Assembly (NCBI GenBank): GCA_025935595.1
Contig: JAICUZ010000004.1
Location: 1-30,725, forward strand
Reading direction: 5' to 3'
DNA length: 30,725 nt
DNA from: Burkholderiales bacterium
GTDB lineage: Bacteria; Actinomycetota; Thermoleophilia; Gaiellales; Gaiellaceae
Numbering within the stretch: the first letter of the stretch is position 1; each line of letters starts with the position of its first letter. The position numbers and the translations under genes are program-made. A model generated the notes under the pieces. That model saw nothing but the letters and a program-made list of their open reading frames with translations. It did not search any database and was not told the DNA's origin. This document shows positions 20,571 through 28,579 of the stretch, one piece after another.

Positions 20571-21764
20571 ATGCATTCTCGTCTCACAGCGCGGAGGACG
20601 GGTGTTGGCGCCGCGCTCATTGCGATCGTCACACTCGCGGTCGCGCTCTCGGCTTCGGCCGGCACGAAGCACACGAACGGAAACACGATCCTGATCGGGT
20701 CGATCGCCGGAACGACCGGTGCGTACGGCAGCACCGGAGTCGCGATGGTGAACGGCGCAAAGCTCGCAGTCGCGGATCTGAACGCCCGCGGTGGCGCGCT
20801 CGGGAAGAAGTTCACGCTGCAGTCGTACAACGACCAGGCGTCGGCGACGCTTTCGTCGCAGTTGTTCCAGCGGCTCGTCAGCGCAGGTGCCGTCGCGGTC
20901 GCCGGCTCGGGTGACACTGGGCCTGCGACGTCCGCAATGGCGCAGCGCCTGCACATCCCGAACATCGGCGCCGTCGACGACGCCGGAATCACGATCTACC
21001 CGAAGGGGCCGTCACAGCCTCCGTACGACTGGGTCTGGAGCTGGGGCCTGAACACATTTGCCTGGGGCGGGATCGCGGCTCACTACGCGCAGAACAACTG
21101 CAAGGGCCTCGCCGTGCTCCACGACCCGTCGACCTACGGTGGCGGCGGCGATGCGGCGATCAAGCTCGCATACAAGGGCTCGAGCAAGAAGATCGTCCTC
21201 GACGATTCGATCAGCGAAGACTGGTCGACAGGCGCAACCGTCGGCCTTAACAACGAGATCAACAAGATCAAGAAGGCGGGTGCGGACTGCGTCGTCGTGT
21301 GGCTGACCCCGCAGGACACCGCCCGGTTCATGCAGACCCTCAAGAGCACGGGCACCAAGCTGACCGTCCTCGGCAACGACGAGATCAACGCCGACCCGAC
21401 GTTCTCGAACCTCGCAAAGAGCGCGGGTGACGGAGCGATCGGTGCGACGCTGACCACACAGCTGCATCCGACGGCCGCGCTGAGCTCGTTCTACAAGCGG
21501 TACAAGGCCCGCTTCCACATTGCCGCGACGCCGTTCGCGGTCGCGAACTACGACGCGATCATGATGCTGGGCCAGGTCATCAAGACCACGAAGTCGACCG
21601 ATCCGAACAAGCTCAAGGACGGCCTGAACAACGTCAAGAACTACCACGGGCTCCAGGGAACGGTGTCGTTCAGCAAGCAGAACCACGCCACGATCACCGA
21701 GAAGCAGCTGACGCTCGTGAAATACAACGCGGCCAAGAACGTCTGGGTGCCGATCAAGAAGTAG
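20571..21764 (+). CDS. ABC transporter solute-binding protein, branched-chain amino acid (HAAT) type
   Basis: A 397-residue type I periplasmic-binding-fold protein that captures the substrate for the Liv-type transporter. Residues 1-27 are a signal peptide (MHSRLTARRTGVGAALIAIV then ASA) without a lipobox cysteine. The mature start, ILIGSIAGTTGAYGSTGVAMVNGAKLAVADLNARGG, is diagnostic of the LivJ/LivK family. The ATG at 20571 was chosen for its strong ribosome-binding site; an upstream ATG at 20526 overlaps the MBL stop but would put 15 polar residues before the signal peptide. The family also carries aromatic acids, urea and amides, so the name does not fix the substrate. A stem-loop follows the gene. 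Confidence 0.92.
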   Translation: MHSRLTARRTGVGAALIAIVTLAVALSASAGTKHTNGNTILIGSIAGTTGAYGSTGVAMVNGAKLAVADLNARGGALGKKFTLQSYNDQASATLSSQLFQRLVSAGAVAVAGSGDTGPATSAMAQRLHIPNIGAVDDAGITIYPKGPSQPPYDWVWSWGLNTFAWGGIAAHYAQNNCKGLAVLHDPSTYGGGGDAAIKLAYKGSSKKIVLDDSISEDWSTGATVGLNNEINKIKKAGADCVVVWLTPQDTARFMQTLKSTGTKLTVLGNDEINADPTFSNLAKSAGDGAIGATLTTQLHPTAALSSFYKRYKARFHIAATPFAVANYDAIMMLGQVIKTTKSTDPNKLKDGLNNVKNYHGLQGTVSFSKQNHATITEKQLTLVKYNAAKNVWVPIKK

Positions 21765-21783
21765 GACGCGACCTGGGGGGATT

Positions 21784-21813
21784 GCGGGAGGTCGGAAACA
21801 GCCGGCCTCCCGC
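21784..21813 (+). terminator. Intergenic stem-loop after the solute-binding protein gene
   Basis: GCGGGAGGTCGG (21784-21795) pairs with CCGGCCTCCCGC (21802-21813), 12 bp with one G-T wobble, around the loop AAACAG. There is no T-tract, and the next gene starts 19 bases later with its own ribosome-binding site. It most likely stabilises the upstream mRNA or gives partial termination, raising binding protein over the enzymes. Confidence 0.55.
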
Positions 21814-21831
21814 GCCCGCGAAGGAGGAGCG

Positions 21832-22602
21832 ATGAGCACCGAGCTGACGGAACGCAAGAAGAAGCTCCGCGACGACTTCATCGAGAGTCGCGGGTACTGG
21901 AATCCCTTTTGGGACAGCCTGCTCGATGCCGACGAGGACTTCTTCGCGGCGTACACCGACTTCTCGTCGGTTCCCTGGCGGTCGGGTGTGCTCGATCCCA
22001 AGATCAAGGAGTTCGTCTACATCGCCGTCGACGCAGCGGCGACGCACCTGTTCGTTCCCGGGATCCGCCAGCACATCAAGCAGGCGCTCGCGTACGGAGC
22101 CACGGCGGCGGAGATCATGGAGGTGCTCGAGCTCACCTCGACGCTCGGGATCCACGCCTGCAACATCGGCGTCCCGATCCTCGTCGAGGAGCTCGCGGCC
22201 GCCGGGCAGCCGATCTCCCAGGAGCTCGACGAGCGGCGCGAGGCGTTGAAGGCCGACTTCACGGAGAAGCGTGGGTACTGGCATCAGTTCTGGCACGAGA
22301 TCCTCGTGCTCGACCCGGATTTCTTCGAGTCGTACATCCATTTCTCGTCGGTGCCCTGGACGTCGGGGACACTCGAGCCGAAGATCAAGGAGTTCATCTA
22401 CACGGCGTTCGACGTCTCCGCGACGCACCTGTACGAGCCTGGCCTTCGCCTCCACATCAAGAACGCGATCGGCTACGGCGCGACCAAGGAGGAGATCCTC
22501 GAGGTGATGGAACTCGCAAGCGTCATCGGGATCCACTCGTGCATGGTCGGAGTGCCGATGCTGCTCGAGGAGCTCGCGGCAGCAAACGGGAGCGGGTCGT
22601 GA
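21832..22602 (+). CDS. Tandem carboxymuconolactone decarboxylase-domain protein
   Basis: A 256-residue protein made of two CMD/AhpD-like halves (about 1-125 and 126-256). The halves match closely: KLRDDFIESRGYWNPFWDSLL against ALKADFTEKRGYWHQFWHEIL, FSSVPWRSGVLDPKIKEF against FSSVPWTSGTLEPKIKEF, ATHLFVPGIRQHIKQALAYGAT against ATHLYEPGLRLHIKNAIGYGAT (parts). Each keeps the distal His (RQHI, RLHI) but has no CxxC, so it is not an AhpD-type disulfide reductase. The ATG follows AGGAGG (21822-21827). The stop overlaps the next GTG. Function unknown; decarboxylation or lactone chemistry is an inference. Confidence 0.88.
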   Translation: MSTELTERKKKLRDDFIESRGYWNPFWDSLLDADEDFFAAYTDFSSVPWRSGVLDPKIKEFVYIAVDAAATHLFVPGIRQHIKQALAYGATAAEIMEVLELTSTLGIHACNIGVPILVEELAAAGQPISQELDERREALKADFTEKRGYWHQFWHEILVLDPDFFESYIHFSSVPWTSGTLEPKIKEFIYTAFDVSATHLYEPGLRLHIKNAIGYGATKEEILEVMELASVIGIHSCMVGVPMLLEELAAANGSGS

Positions 22603-22925
22603 GCGCGGTTGCGTTCCAGACGCCCGAGCTCTATCGCCGCTTCAAGTCGCTCGCCGTCGCCGCGAGCGCAGCGCTGATCCTCGGCGAGCGGATCGACGAG
22701 TTGCAGCCGGTTGCCGACGAGTTGCATCGCGACGCCGCCGGTACATCGTGCGAAGAGCCGGCAGCGCGCCTCCGGCAGCTCGTGCACGGCGCGCTCTCCG
22801 GCGAGGTGAGCGACGCGGAGCTCGACGCGCTGCGCACGTCGCACCGAAGCTTGCGTCGCGAGGTCTGGACCACGGAACCGTGTGAATACGTGCCGTGCTG
22901 CGCCGGCACGAACCACCACCGATAG
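22599..22925 (+). CDS. Small protein with a Cys/His-rich tail, unknown
   Basis: A 108-residue protein that I do not recognise. Residues 8-90 look all-helical (TPELYRRFKSLAVAASAALI, ELQPVADELHRD, ARLRQLVHGALSG, AELDALRTSHRSLRREVW). The last 14 residues, CEYVPCCAGTNHHR, hold three Cys and two His in a compact tail, suggesting metal binding or a redox site. GTG at 22599 overlaps the tandem-CMD stop (GTGA), and the TAG ends 10 bases before the MBL start, whose ribosome-binding site overlaps it. No signal peptide. It could be an accessory subunit of the neighbouring CMD or MBL protein. Confidence 0.72.
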   Translation: MSAVAFQTPELYRRFKSLAVAASAALILGERIDELQPVADELHRDAAGTSCEEPAARLRQLVHGALSGEVSDAELDALRTSHRSLRREVWTTEPCEYVPCCAGTNHHR

Positions 22926-22935
22926 GAGAAGCACG

Positions 22936-23814
22936 ATGGCCGACTATTCGATCTGGGTCGTCGAGTACGCGCGCGTCAACGAATTCGCGCGCGGGCTCCT
23001 GCTCTACGGCCAGTGGAACACCGGAACGACGATCGCTCCCTACTGTTACGCGGTGCTGAAGAGCGACGACCACCTTGCCGTGATCGACAGCGGCTACAAC
23101 CACGTCGAGTTCGGCAAGGTGCTCGCAGACTCCTACGGCGTGAGCGACTGGCAACCTCCTGAAGTCGTCCTCGGCCACCTGGGGTTCTCTCCGGACGACG
23201 TCGACACGCTGGTGCTCACGCACAACCACTTCGACCATGCCGGCGGCGTCGAGTTCTTCCCGAACGCGCGCGTCTATTTCCAGGAGCGTGAGATCTCGAA
23301 GTACCTGTGGGCTGTCGGTCTGCCAGACCGGTTGCAGTGGCTCACCTCGGCGACGGACCCCGATCTGATGCTGTGGCTCGTCAACCGGATGAAGCAGGGG
23401 AAGCTGACGCTGCTCTCGGAGGAGACGGAGATCCTGCCGGGCGTGCGCTGCATCCCTGCGCACGACACCCACACCGCGGGGTCGCAGTACGTAACCGTGG
23501 AGAACGAGCGCGACGGCAAGTGGGTGTTTGCCGGCGACAATGCGTACGTCTACGAGAACTTCACCGGCGCGAACGGCGACGGTCGGTTCACGCCGATCGG
23601 ACTGATCTTCGGCAGCAGCGAGCGCTGTGTCCTGACGATGGAGGAGATGTGGCAACACGCGGGTGAGGAGCCCAGCCGCATCGTCCCGTTCCACGAGCAG
23701 AATCTCTGGAGCACCTTCCCGTCGAGGCAGTTCGACGACAGTCTTCACGTCGCAGAGCTGTCGCTCGCCCCGGGGGAGCCGAGTCGCGTCGACTCGGCGC
23801 TTGCGGCGACATGA
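22936..23814 (+). CDS. Metallo-beta-lactamase-fold hydrolase (second copy)
   Basis: A 292-residue MBL-fold protein with THNHFDHAGG carrying His96, His98, Asp100 and His101, the same positions as in the first copy. Further likely ligands are in HDTHTAGS and FAGDNAY, and a C-terminal His in PFHEQNLW. The N-terminus differs (SIWVVEYARVNEFARGLLLY), and the insertion with WLVNRMKQGKLTLL is distinctive. ATG at 22936 follows AGGAG (22924-22928). The stop overlaps the next ATG as ATGA. Probably a cytoplasmic lactonase or esterase; not a beta-lactamase, since there is no signal peptide. Confidence 0.87.
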   Translation: MADYSIWVVEYARVNEFARGLLLYGQWNTGTTIAPYCYAVLKSDDHLAVIDSGYNHVEFGKVLADSYGVSDWQPPEVVLGHLGFSPDDVDTLVLTHNHFDHAGGVEFFPNARVYFQEREISKYLWAVGLPDRLQWLTSATDPDLMLWLVNRMKQGKLTLLSEETEILPGVRCIPAHDTHTAGSQYVTVENERDGKWVFAGDNAYVYENFTGANGDGRFTPIGLIFGSSERCVLTMEEMWQHAGEEPSRIVPFHEQNLWSTFPSRQFDDSLHVAELSLAPGEPSRVDSALAAT

Positions 23815-24713
23815 CCGACGCTTCTCCGCAGCTTTCCAGCGGGATGATCGGCCTCGGAAACATGGGGGGCCGCATCGCGCGGCGCATCCGCGAGGGTGGC
23901 CTGCGGGTCCGCGGGTTCGACGTCAGCGAGCAGCAGGCGGCCGCGGCCGGCATCGAGACGGAGCCATCGATCGCAGCGCTCGTGGACGCCGTCGACGTCG
24001 TGTTCCTATCGCTCCCCGACAGCTCCGTGATCGAGTCGGTCGTGCTCGGCGACGGCGGGCTTGCCTCGGCGGTCAGGCCCGGGCAGGTGGTCGTCGACCT
24101 CTCGACCGCCTCACCGTCGTCGAGCGTCGGCATCCACGGTCGCCTCGCGGAGCAGGACGTCGCGTTTCTCGACGCCGGCATTTCGGGAGGTGCTGCGGCG
24201 GCGGAGAAGGGAACGCTGACGCTCATGGTCGGAGGCGACGCGTCCGCGCTCGAACGAGCGCGCCCGATCCTCGACACGTTCAGCACCGGCGTGCACCACA
24301 TGGGAGCACCCGGGAGCGGCCACACGGCGAAGGTGCTGAACAACTTCCTCAACGGCGTCAGCCTCGCTGCCACCGCCGAGGTGATGGTGGCGGCCAAGCG
24401 TGCCGGGCTCGATCTCGCACAGTTCCTCGAGGTCGTCAACAGCTCGAGCGGAGTCAATTTCGCCACCCTGAACCGGTTCCCGCGAATCGTCGACGGCGAC
24501 TATCTCGAGGGGGGCCTCACGAACCGCTTGATGGCGAAGGACATCCGCCTGTACCTGCAGCTCCTGCAGGAGGTCTCGGTCACGAGCTTCTGTGGGCCGG
24601 CGTGCCTCGGGGCCTTCGATCTCGCCACGGCCCTCGGGTATGGCGACCAGATCTCGAATCGCGTCGTCGACGCGATCGGCGACGTCGCCGGTGGTGTCCG
24701 GCTCCAGTCATGA
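23811..24713 (+). CDS. HIBADH-family NAD(P)-dependent dehydrogenase (second copy)
   Basis: A 300-residue beta-hydroxyacid dehydrogenase. Rossmann motif MIGLGNMGGRIA at about 12-23, substrate motif DAGISGGAAAAEKG in place of the usual DAPVSGG, catalytic Lys174 in GHTAKVLNN, and C-terminal AKDIRLYLQLLQE. The change Ala-Pro-Val to Ala-Gly-Ile in the substrate loop sets it apart from the first copy at 18836 and hints at a different substrate. Overlaps on both sides (ATGA upstream; stop with the cupin ATG) place it firmly in the operon. Confidence 0.92.
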   Translation: MTDASPQLSSGMIGLGNMGGRIARRIREGGLRVRGFDVSEQQAAAAGIETEPSIAALVDAVDVVFLSLPDSSVIESVVLGDGGLASAVRPGQVVVDLSTASPSSSVGIHGRLAEQDVAFLDAGISGGAAAAEKGTLTLMVGGDASALERARPILDTFSTGVHHMGAPGSGHTAKVLNNFLNGVSLAATAEVMVAAKRAGLDLAQFLEVVNSSSGVNFATLNRFPRIVDGDYLEGGLTNRLMAKDIRLYLQLLQEVSVTSFCGPACLGAFDLATALGYGDQISNRVVDAIGDVAGGVRLQS

Positions 24714-25102
24714 GGATCGCGCGCGGACGTACCCACGCCCCGTCCGAGCAGCGGGACGCGACGTTCACCGGCGGCGTCTGGGCCGATCCGGTGCTGCCGC
24801 CCGGCGACGGGATCGTCGTCAACAACGTGTTCTTCGAGCCGGCGGCGCGAACACACTGGCACACCCACGAGGTCGGGCAGGTGCTGTACATCCTGGCCGG
24901 AGAAGGTCGCGTTCAGTCCCGTGACGGCACCGGGTTCACACTGACCGCCGGCGACACGGTGCACATCCCGGCCGGTGAGGAGCACTGGCACGGTGCCTCG
25001 CAGGCGAGCTATCTCCTGCACCTCGCCGTCTCGGTGGGTGAGACACGCTGGCTCGAACCGGTGGCCGACGACGATTACCGGGAGGCGATCGGCGCCCGGT
25101 GA
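24710..25102 (+). CDS. Cupin-domain protein
   Basis: A 130-residue single-domain cupin. Motif 1 is HWHTHEVGQVLYILAGEGRV (metal ligands His49 or His51, His53, and Gln58 in the Glu position), and motif 2 is GDTVHIPAGEEHWHGA. The length fits small RmlC-like cupins that act as isomerases, decarboxylases, dioxygenases or ligand sensors. Position between the HIBADH gene and LivH in an unbroken overlapping chain indicates a role in the same pathway, perhaps decarboxylation or isomerisation of the imported compound (inferred). Confidence 0.87.
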   Translation: MRIARGRTHAPSEQRDATFTGGVWADPVLPPGDGIVVNNVFFEPAARTHWHTHEVGQVLYILAGEGRVQSRDGTGFTLTAGDTVHIPAGEEHWHGASQASYLLHLAVSVGETRWLEPVADDDYREAIGAR

Positions 25103-26007
25103 TGCAGGTACTGCTCAGCGGACTCGCGATCGGCGCGATCTACGGACTCGTCGCCATGGGCTTCGCGATCGCCTTCTACGTCACTCGCGTCATCAACTTC
25201 GCCGAAGGGCAGTTGCTGATGGTCGGTGTGATGGTCGCGGCCTGGTTCGCCCGCACGGGCCTCGACCCGTGGATCGCGATCGTCCTCGGCATCCTTGCCG
25301 CTGCCGCCGTCGGAGCGGTCACGTACCTCGTCGCGGTCCGGCCTGTGCTCGCGTTCGACCGCTTCAGCTTCGCGTGGCTCGTGAGCACGCTCGGCGTCGC
25401 CCTCATTCTCGAGAACGGCGCAGCGCTCGTCTGGGGGCCGACGTCGCGCTCGTTCCCGGCTCTGCTGACGGGGACGAGCGTGCACGTCGGGAGCGCCACG
25501 CTCACCCTTCAGGAAGTCGTCACGATCGGCGTCGCGATCGCCGCCGCGATCGGTTTCGAGCTCTACCGCCGCCGGACGCTGTTCGGGAAGCTCGGGATGG
25601 CCATCGCGCACGACCCGGAGATGGCGACCGCGCTCGGTGCGAACACCGTGCTCGTCGCAACCGCGGCGTTCGCGCTCGCCGGCGCGTTCGCCGGCCTCGC
25701 CGGTGTCCTGATCGGGCCGATCACCTATTCGAATCCCTACCTCGGCGACACGTACGGGATCGCAGGCTTCGTCGCGCTGATGATCGGCGGCACGTCGCGT
25801 CCCGCGGCGGCGATGGCCGGAGGGCTGCTCCTCGGGATCCTGGGTGAAGCGGCGAACAAGCTGATCGACACGCAGGCGTCCGACTGGTTCCCGTTCGTCG
25901 TGGTCGTGGTGATGCTGCTCGTCTTGCCGGAGGGGCTGCTCTCGCTCGCGGCGCCGTTCCGGCGGGCGGTGCGCAGGGCTCGCGCGCCGGCGGGGGCAAC
26001 CGGGTGA
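25099..26007 (+). CDS. livH: LivH-type ABC permease
   Basis: A 302-residue inner-membrane permease of the HAAT family. About eight hydrophobic segments are present. Diagnostic stretches are LLSGLAIGAIYGLVAMGFAI at the N-terminus, RVINFAEGQLLMVG, and the cytoplasmic coupling region FGKLGMAIAHDPEMATALGAN followed by ALAGAFAGLAGVLIGPI. GTG at 25099 overlaps the cupin stop; an ATG follows directly at 25102. The stop overlaps the LivM-LivG start. With LivM it forms the transmembrane channel. Confidence 0.92.
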   Translation: MMQVLLSGLAIGAIYGLVAMGFAIAFYVTRVINFAEGQLLMVGVMVAAWFARTGLDPWIAIVLGILAAAAVGAVTYLVAVRPVLAFDRFSFAWLVSTLGVALILENGAALVWGPTSRSFPALLTGTSVHVGSATLTLQEVVTIGVAIAAAIGFELYRRRTLFGKLGMAIAHDPEMATALGANTVLVATAAFALAGAFAGLAGVLIGPITYSNPYLGDTYGIAGFVALMIGGTSRPAAAMAGGLLLGILGEAANKLIDTQASDWFPFVVVVVMLLVLPEGLLSLAAPFRRAVRRARAPAGATG

Positions 26008-27863
26008 CCGCCGCGTCTCGGGTCCCCGCCGCCTGGCGTCCGGCGGCGTTCGTCGCGGCTCTCGCCGGGTACGGCGTCTTCGCGTACTGGGCGGCGCACA
26101 GCACGCTCTACATCCAGGGGCTCGTCCTGGTTGCAGCCGTGTTCGGGATGCTCGCGGTCAGCCTCGACCTGGTCGCCGGAATGACCGGCCTGTACTCACT
26201 CGGGCACGCGGGGCTGTTCGCGCTCGGCGCGTACGCGACGACCATCCTCTACAACGACCACCACTGGAACCTGTTTCTGATCCTCCCGACCTGCCTGCTC
26301 GGTGTCGGCGCGGTCGGCCTCGTACTGGGAGCGATCTCCCTCCGCGTCAGCGGCCTCTACTTCGCGATCACGACGTTCGTGTTCACGCTCGTGGTCACTG
26401 TCTTCGCGAGCGACTCGACGTTCACGGGCGGATACGGCGGCCTGATCGGACCGATCTTCCCCGAGTTCCCGTCCTCGCTCTCGTGGGCCGGGCAGTCGGT
26501 CATCTGGGCGTGCCTGATCGCACTGCTCATCACGACGCTCGTGGTGCTCGCAATCCGCAGCTCGCCGCTCTACCCGGTCTTGCTCGCGATCCGCGACGCC
26601 GAGCCTTTCGCCGCGGCGGCGGGTGCCTCGACGGCGGCCGTGCGCATCGGCGTGTTCGGGCTGTCGGCCGCGATCGCCGGCGGGGCCGGCTGGATGTTCG
26701 CGTTCCAGGGCATCGTGTCGCCGAGCCAGTTCAGCTGGCAGGTCTCGGTGAACATCCTGGTGATGGTGATCCTGGGCGGGATCAACACGACGATCGGGCC
26801 GATCCTCGGCGCCGTCTTCATCACGGTGTTCCCGGCGCAGGTGAACATCAACCCGTTCTGGCAAGAGGTTCTCTTCGGCGCGCTCTTCGTGGGCGTGATC
26901 GTCATCTTCCCGAGCGGCTTCGTCGGTCTCGTCCGGTTGATCGGGCGTCAGATCGGACGGAGCCTCGGGCTCGCCGGTCCCGCGGCGCCGCGCGTGGAGG
27001 AAGAGCAGCCCGGCATCGTCGACGCCGCGGCCGTCAGCGCCGTAGCGAGAGCCGAGGAACGCAGCGCCGCTTCGGGCTCGAACGGGAGTGGACCGGAGAC
27101 GCCGGCGATCGACTGCCGCGACATCTCGTTTCGCTACGGCAGCGGTCCGCTCGTCCTGAACGGTGTGGACTTCACGGTCCGCCGCGCCACGATCCACGGG
27201 CTCATCGGGCCGAACGGGTCCGGCAAGAGCACGCTCGTCGACCTGATCAGCGGGCGGCTCCGGCCGGTCGGCGGGTCGATCGAGATCGAAGGCGTTGCGG
27301 TCGACCGCGAAGGCGTCACGAAGCGTGTCGGCCACGGGGTCGCGCGAACCTTCCAGTCGGCGGTGCTCGTCAACGAGCTGTCTGCGAGACAGAACGTCCA
27401 GGTGGGGCTGTATTCGAGAGTTCCGCGGCTTGCCGCGCGGTCCCTCGCGTGGCCCGCACTGCCGTCTGCCCGGCGGGACGGCCGGCGGCTGCGGCAGACG
27501 GTCGACGATTCGCTTGCGTTCGTCGGCGCCCGCGAATGGGGGCGCGTCCGGCTGGCCGACGCGCCTCACGGCATCGCGCAGTTGACGCAGCTCGCGGCGG
27601 CCTGCGCCTGGGGCCCGCGCACGCTGATCCTCGACGAGCCGCTCGCGGGGCTCGCGCCCAGCGAGGTCGAGCATGCGGCGTCGATCCTCGCGAAGCTGAA
27701 GTCGACGGGCGTGAGCATCGTGCTGATCGAGCACCAGCCGCGATTCGTGTTCGCGTTGTGCGACGAGGTCACCGTCCTCGCCGCGGGCGAGGTCGTCGCC
27801 TCCGGCCCGGCTGCGGCCGTGCGGGAGGACGAGCACGTGCGCGAGGTGTATCTCGGCCAATGA
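26004..27863 (+). CDS. LivM-LivG fusion: permease plus ATPase with degenerate signature
   Basis: A 619-residue fusion. Residues 1-320 are a LivM permease (SLDLVAGMTGLYSLGHAGLFALGAYA, LAIRDAEPFAAAAGAST, VMVILGGINTTIGPILGAVF, in part). A polar linker follows (about 325-365). Residues 366-619 are a LivG ATPase: Walker A GPNGSGKST near 402, Q-loop ARTFQSAVLV, Walker B LILDEP near 541-546, and H-loop His577 in LIEHQ. In the ABC signature position, where LivG proteins read LSYGQ or LSGGQ, this protein reads APHGI (within DAPHGIAQLTQLA, from about 519), so only the Gly is kept. GTG start overlaps the LivH stop; the stop overlaps LivF. Fused LivM-LivG proteins are known in other bacteria. Confidence 0.92.
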   Translation: MTAASRVPAAWRPAAFVAALAGYGVFAYWAAHSTLYIQGLVLVAAVFGMLAVSLDLVAGMTGLYSLGHAGLFALGAYATTILYNDHHWNLFLILPTCLLGVGAVGLVLGAISLRVSGLYFAITTFVFTLVVTVFASDSTFTGGYGGLIGPIFPEFPSSLSWAGQSVIWACLIALLITTLVVLAIRSSPLYPVLLAIRDAEPFAAAAGASTAAVRIGVFGLSAAIAGGAGWMFAFQGIVSPSQFSWQVSVNILVMVILGGINTTIGPILGAVFITVFPAQVNINPFWQEVLFGALFVGVIVIFPSGFVGLVRLIGRQIGRSLGLAGPAAPRVEEEQPGIVDAAAVSAVARAEERSAASGSNGSGPETPAIDCRDISFRYGSGPLVLNGVDFTVRRATIHGLIGPNGSGKSTLVDLISGRLRPVGGSIEIEGVAVDREGVTKRVGHGVARTFQSAVLVNELSARQNVQVGLYSRVPRLAARSLAWPALPSARRDGRRLRQTVDDSLAFVGAREWGRVRLADAPHGIAQLTQLAAACAWGPRTLILDEPLAGLAPSEVEHAASILAKLKSTGVSIVLIEHQPRFVFALCDEVTVLAAGEVVASGPAAAVREDEHVREVYLGQ

Positions 27864-28579
27864 GTGCGAATGCGCTCGACCTCCGCGGCCTGCGGGCCGG
27901 GTACGGCCGGTACGACGTCCTCCGAGACGTCGACCTGCAGGTCGCTCCGGGTGAAGCAGTCGGGCTCCTCGGCCCGAACGGCGCCGGCAAGACGACGCTC
28001 CTGCGCGCCGTCATGGGTCTCGTCAAGCACCGCACCGGGGTCATTTCGATCGCCGGGACCGACGTCGTCCGCATGCCGGCGCACAAGATCGCCCGCGGTC
28101 TTGCCGCGCTCGTGCCCGAGGGGCGGCGGCTGTTCGTCGACCAGCCCATCGAGGACAATCTCCTGCTCGGGGCGTTGCACCTGCGACGCGACAAGGCGCG
28201 CGTCTCCGAGCTGCTGGAATCCGTCTACGCCCTCTTCCCGGTGCTCCGCGACGTTCGCAACCGGCCGGCAGGTGCGCTGAGCGGCGGGCAGCAGCAGATG
28301 GTCGCGATTGGGCGGATGCTCATGAGCGACCCGACCGTGCTGCTCCTCGACGAGCCGTCGCTCGGGCTCGCACCGATCGCCATCGGGGAAGTCGCGGAGG
28401 CACTCGAACGGCTGCGCGAGGAGGGACGGTCGATCCTCGTCGTCGAGCAGCGCGTCGATCTGGCGCTTCGCATGTGCGACCGGATCTACGTCCTGGCCGG
28501 GGGCGAGGTCGCGCTCGAGGAACAGGCTCGTGCACTCGGCGAGGACGGGCGCGCCCTGATCGACGCGTACCTCGGCTGA
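27860..28579 (+). CDS. livF: LivF-type ABC transporter ATP-binding protein
   Basis: A 239-residue ATPase that pairs with the LivG half. Walker A GPNGAGKTT lies at about 38-46, Q-loop VPEGRRLFVDQPIEDNL at about 91-107, an intact signature LSGGQQQMVAIGR at about 140-152, Walker B VLLLDEPSLGL at about 158-168, and LVVEQRVD in the H-loop position, with Gln as in most LivF proteins. ATG overlaps the fusion's stop as ATGA. It is the last gene of the operon. Because LivG's signature is degraded and LivF's is intact, one of the two ATP sites may be inactive. Confidence 0.94.
   Translation: MSANALDLRGLRAGYGRYDVLRDVDLQVAPGEAVGLLGPNGAGKTTLLRAVMGLVKHRTGVISIAGTDVVRMPAHKIARGLAALVPEGRRLFVDQPIEDNLLLGALHLRRDKARVSELLESVYALFPVLRDVRNRPAGALSGGQQQMVAIGRMLMSDPTVLLLDEPSLGLAPIAIGEVAEALERLREEGRSILVVEQRVDLALRMCDRIYVLAGGEVALEEQARALGEDGRALIDAYLG

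Noticed and set aside
22599..22925. RiPP precursor with a Cys-rich core
   Set aside because: The body is long and helical, no modification enzyme is near, and the tail is better explained as a metal site.
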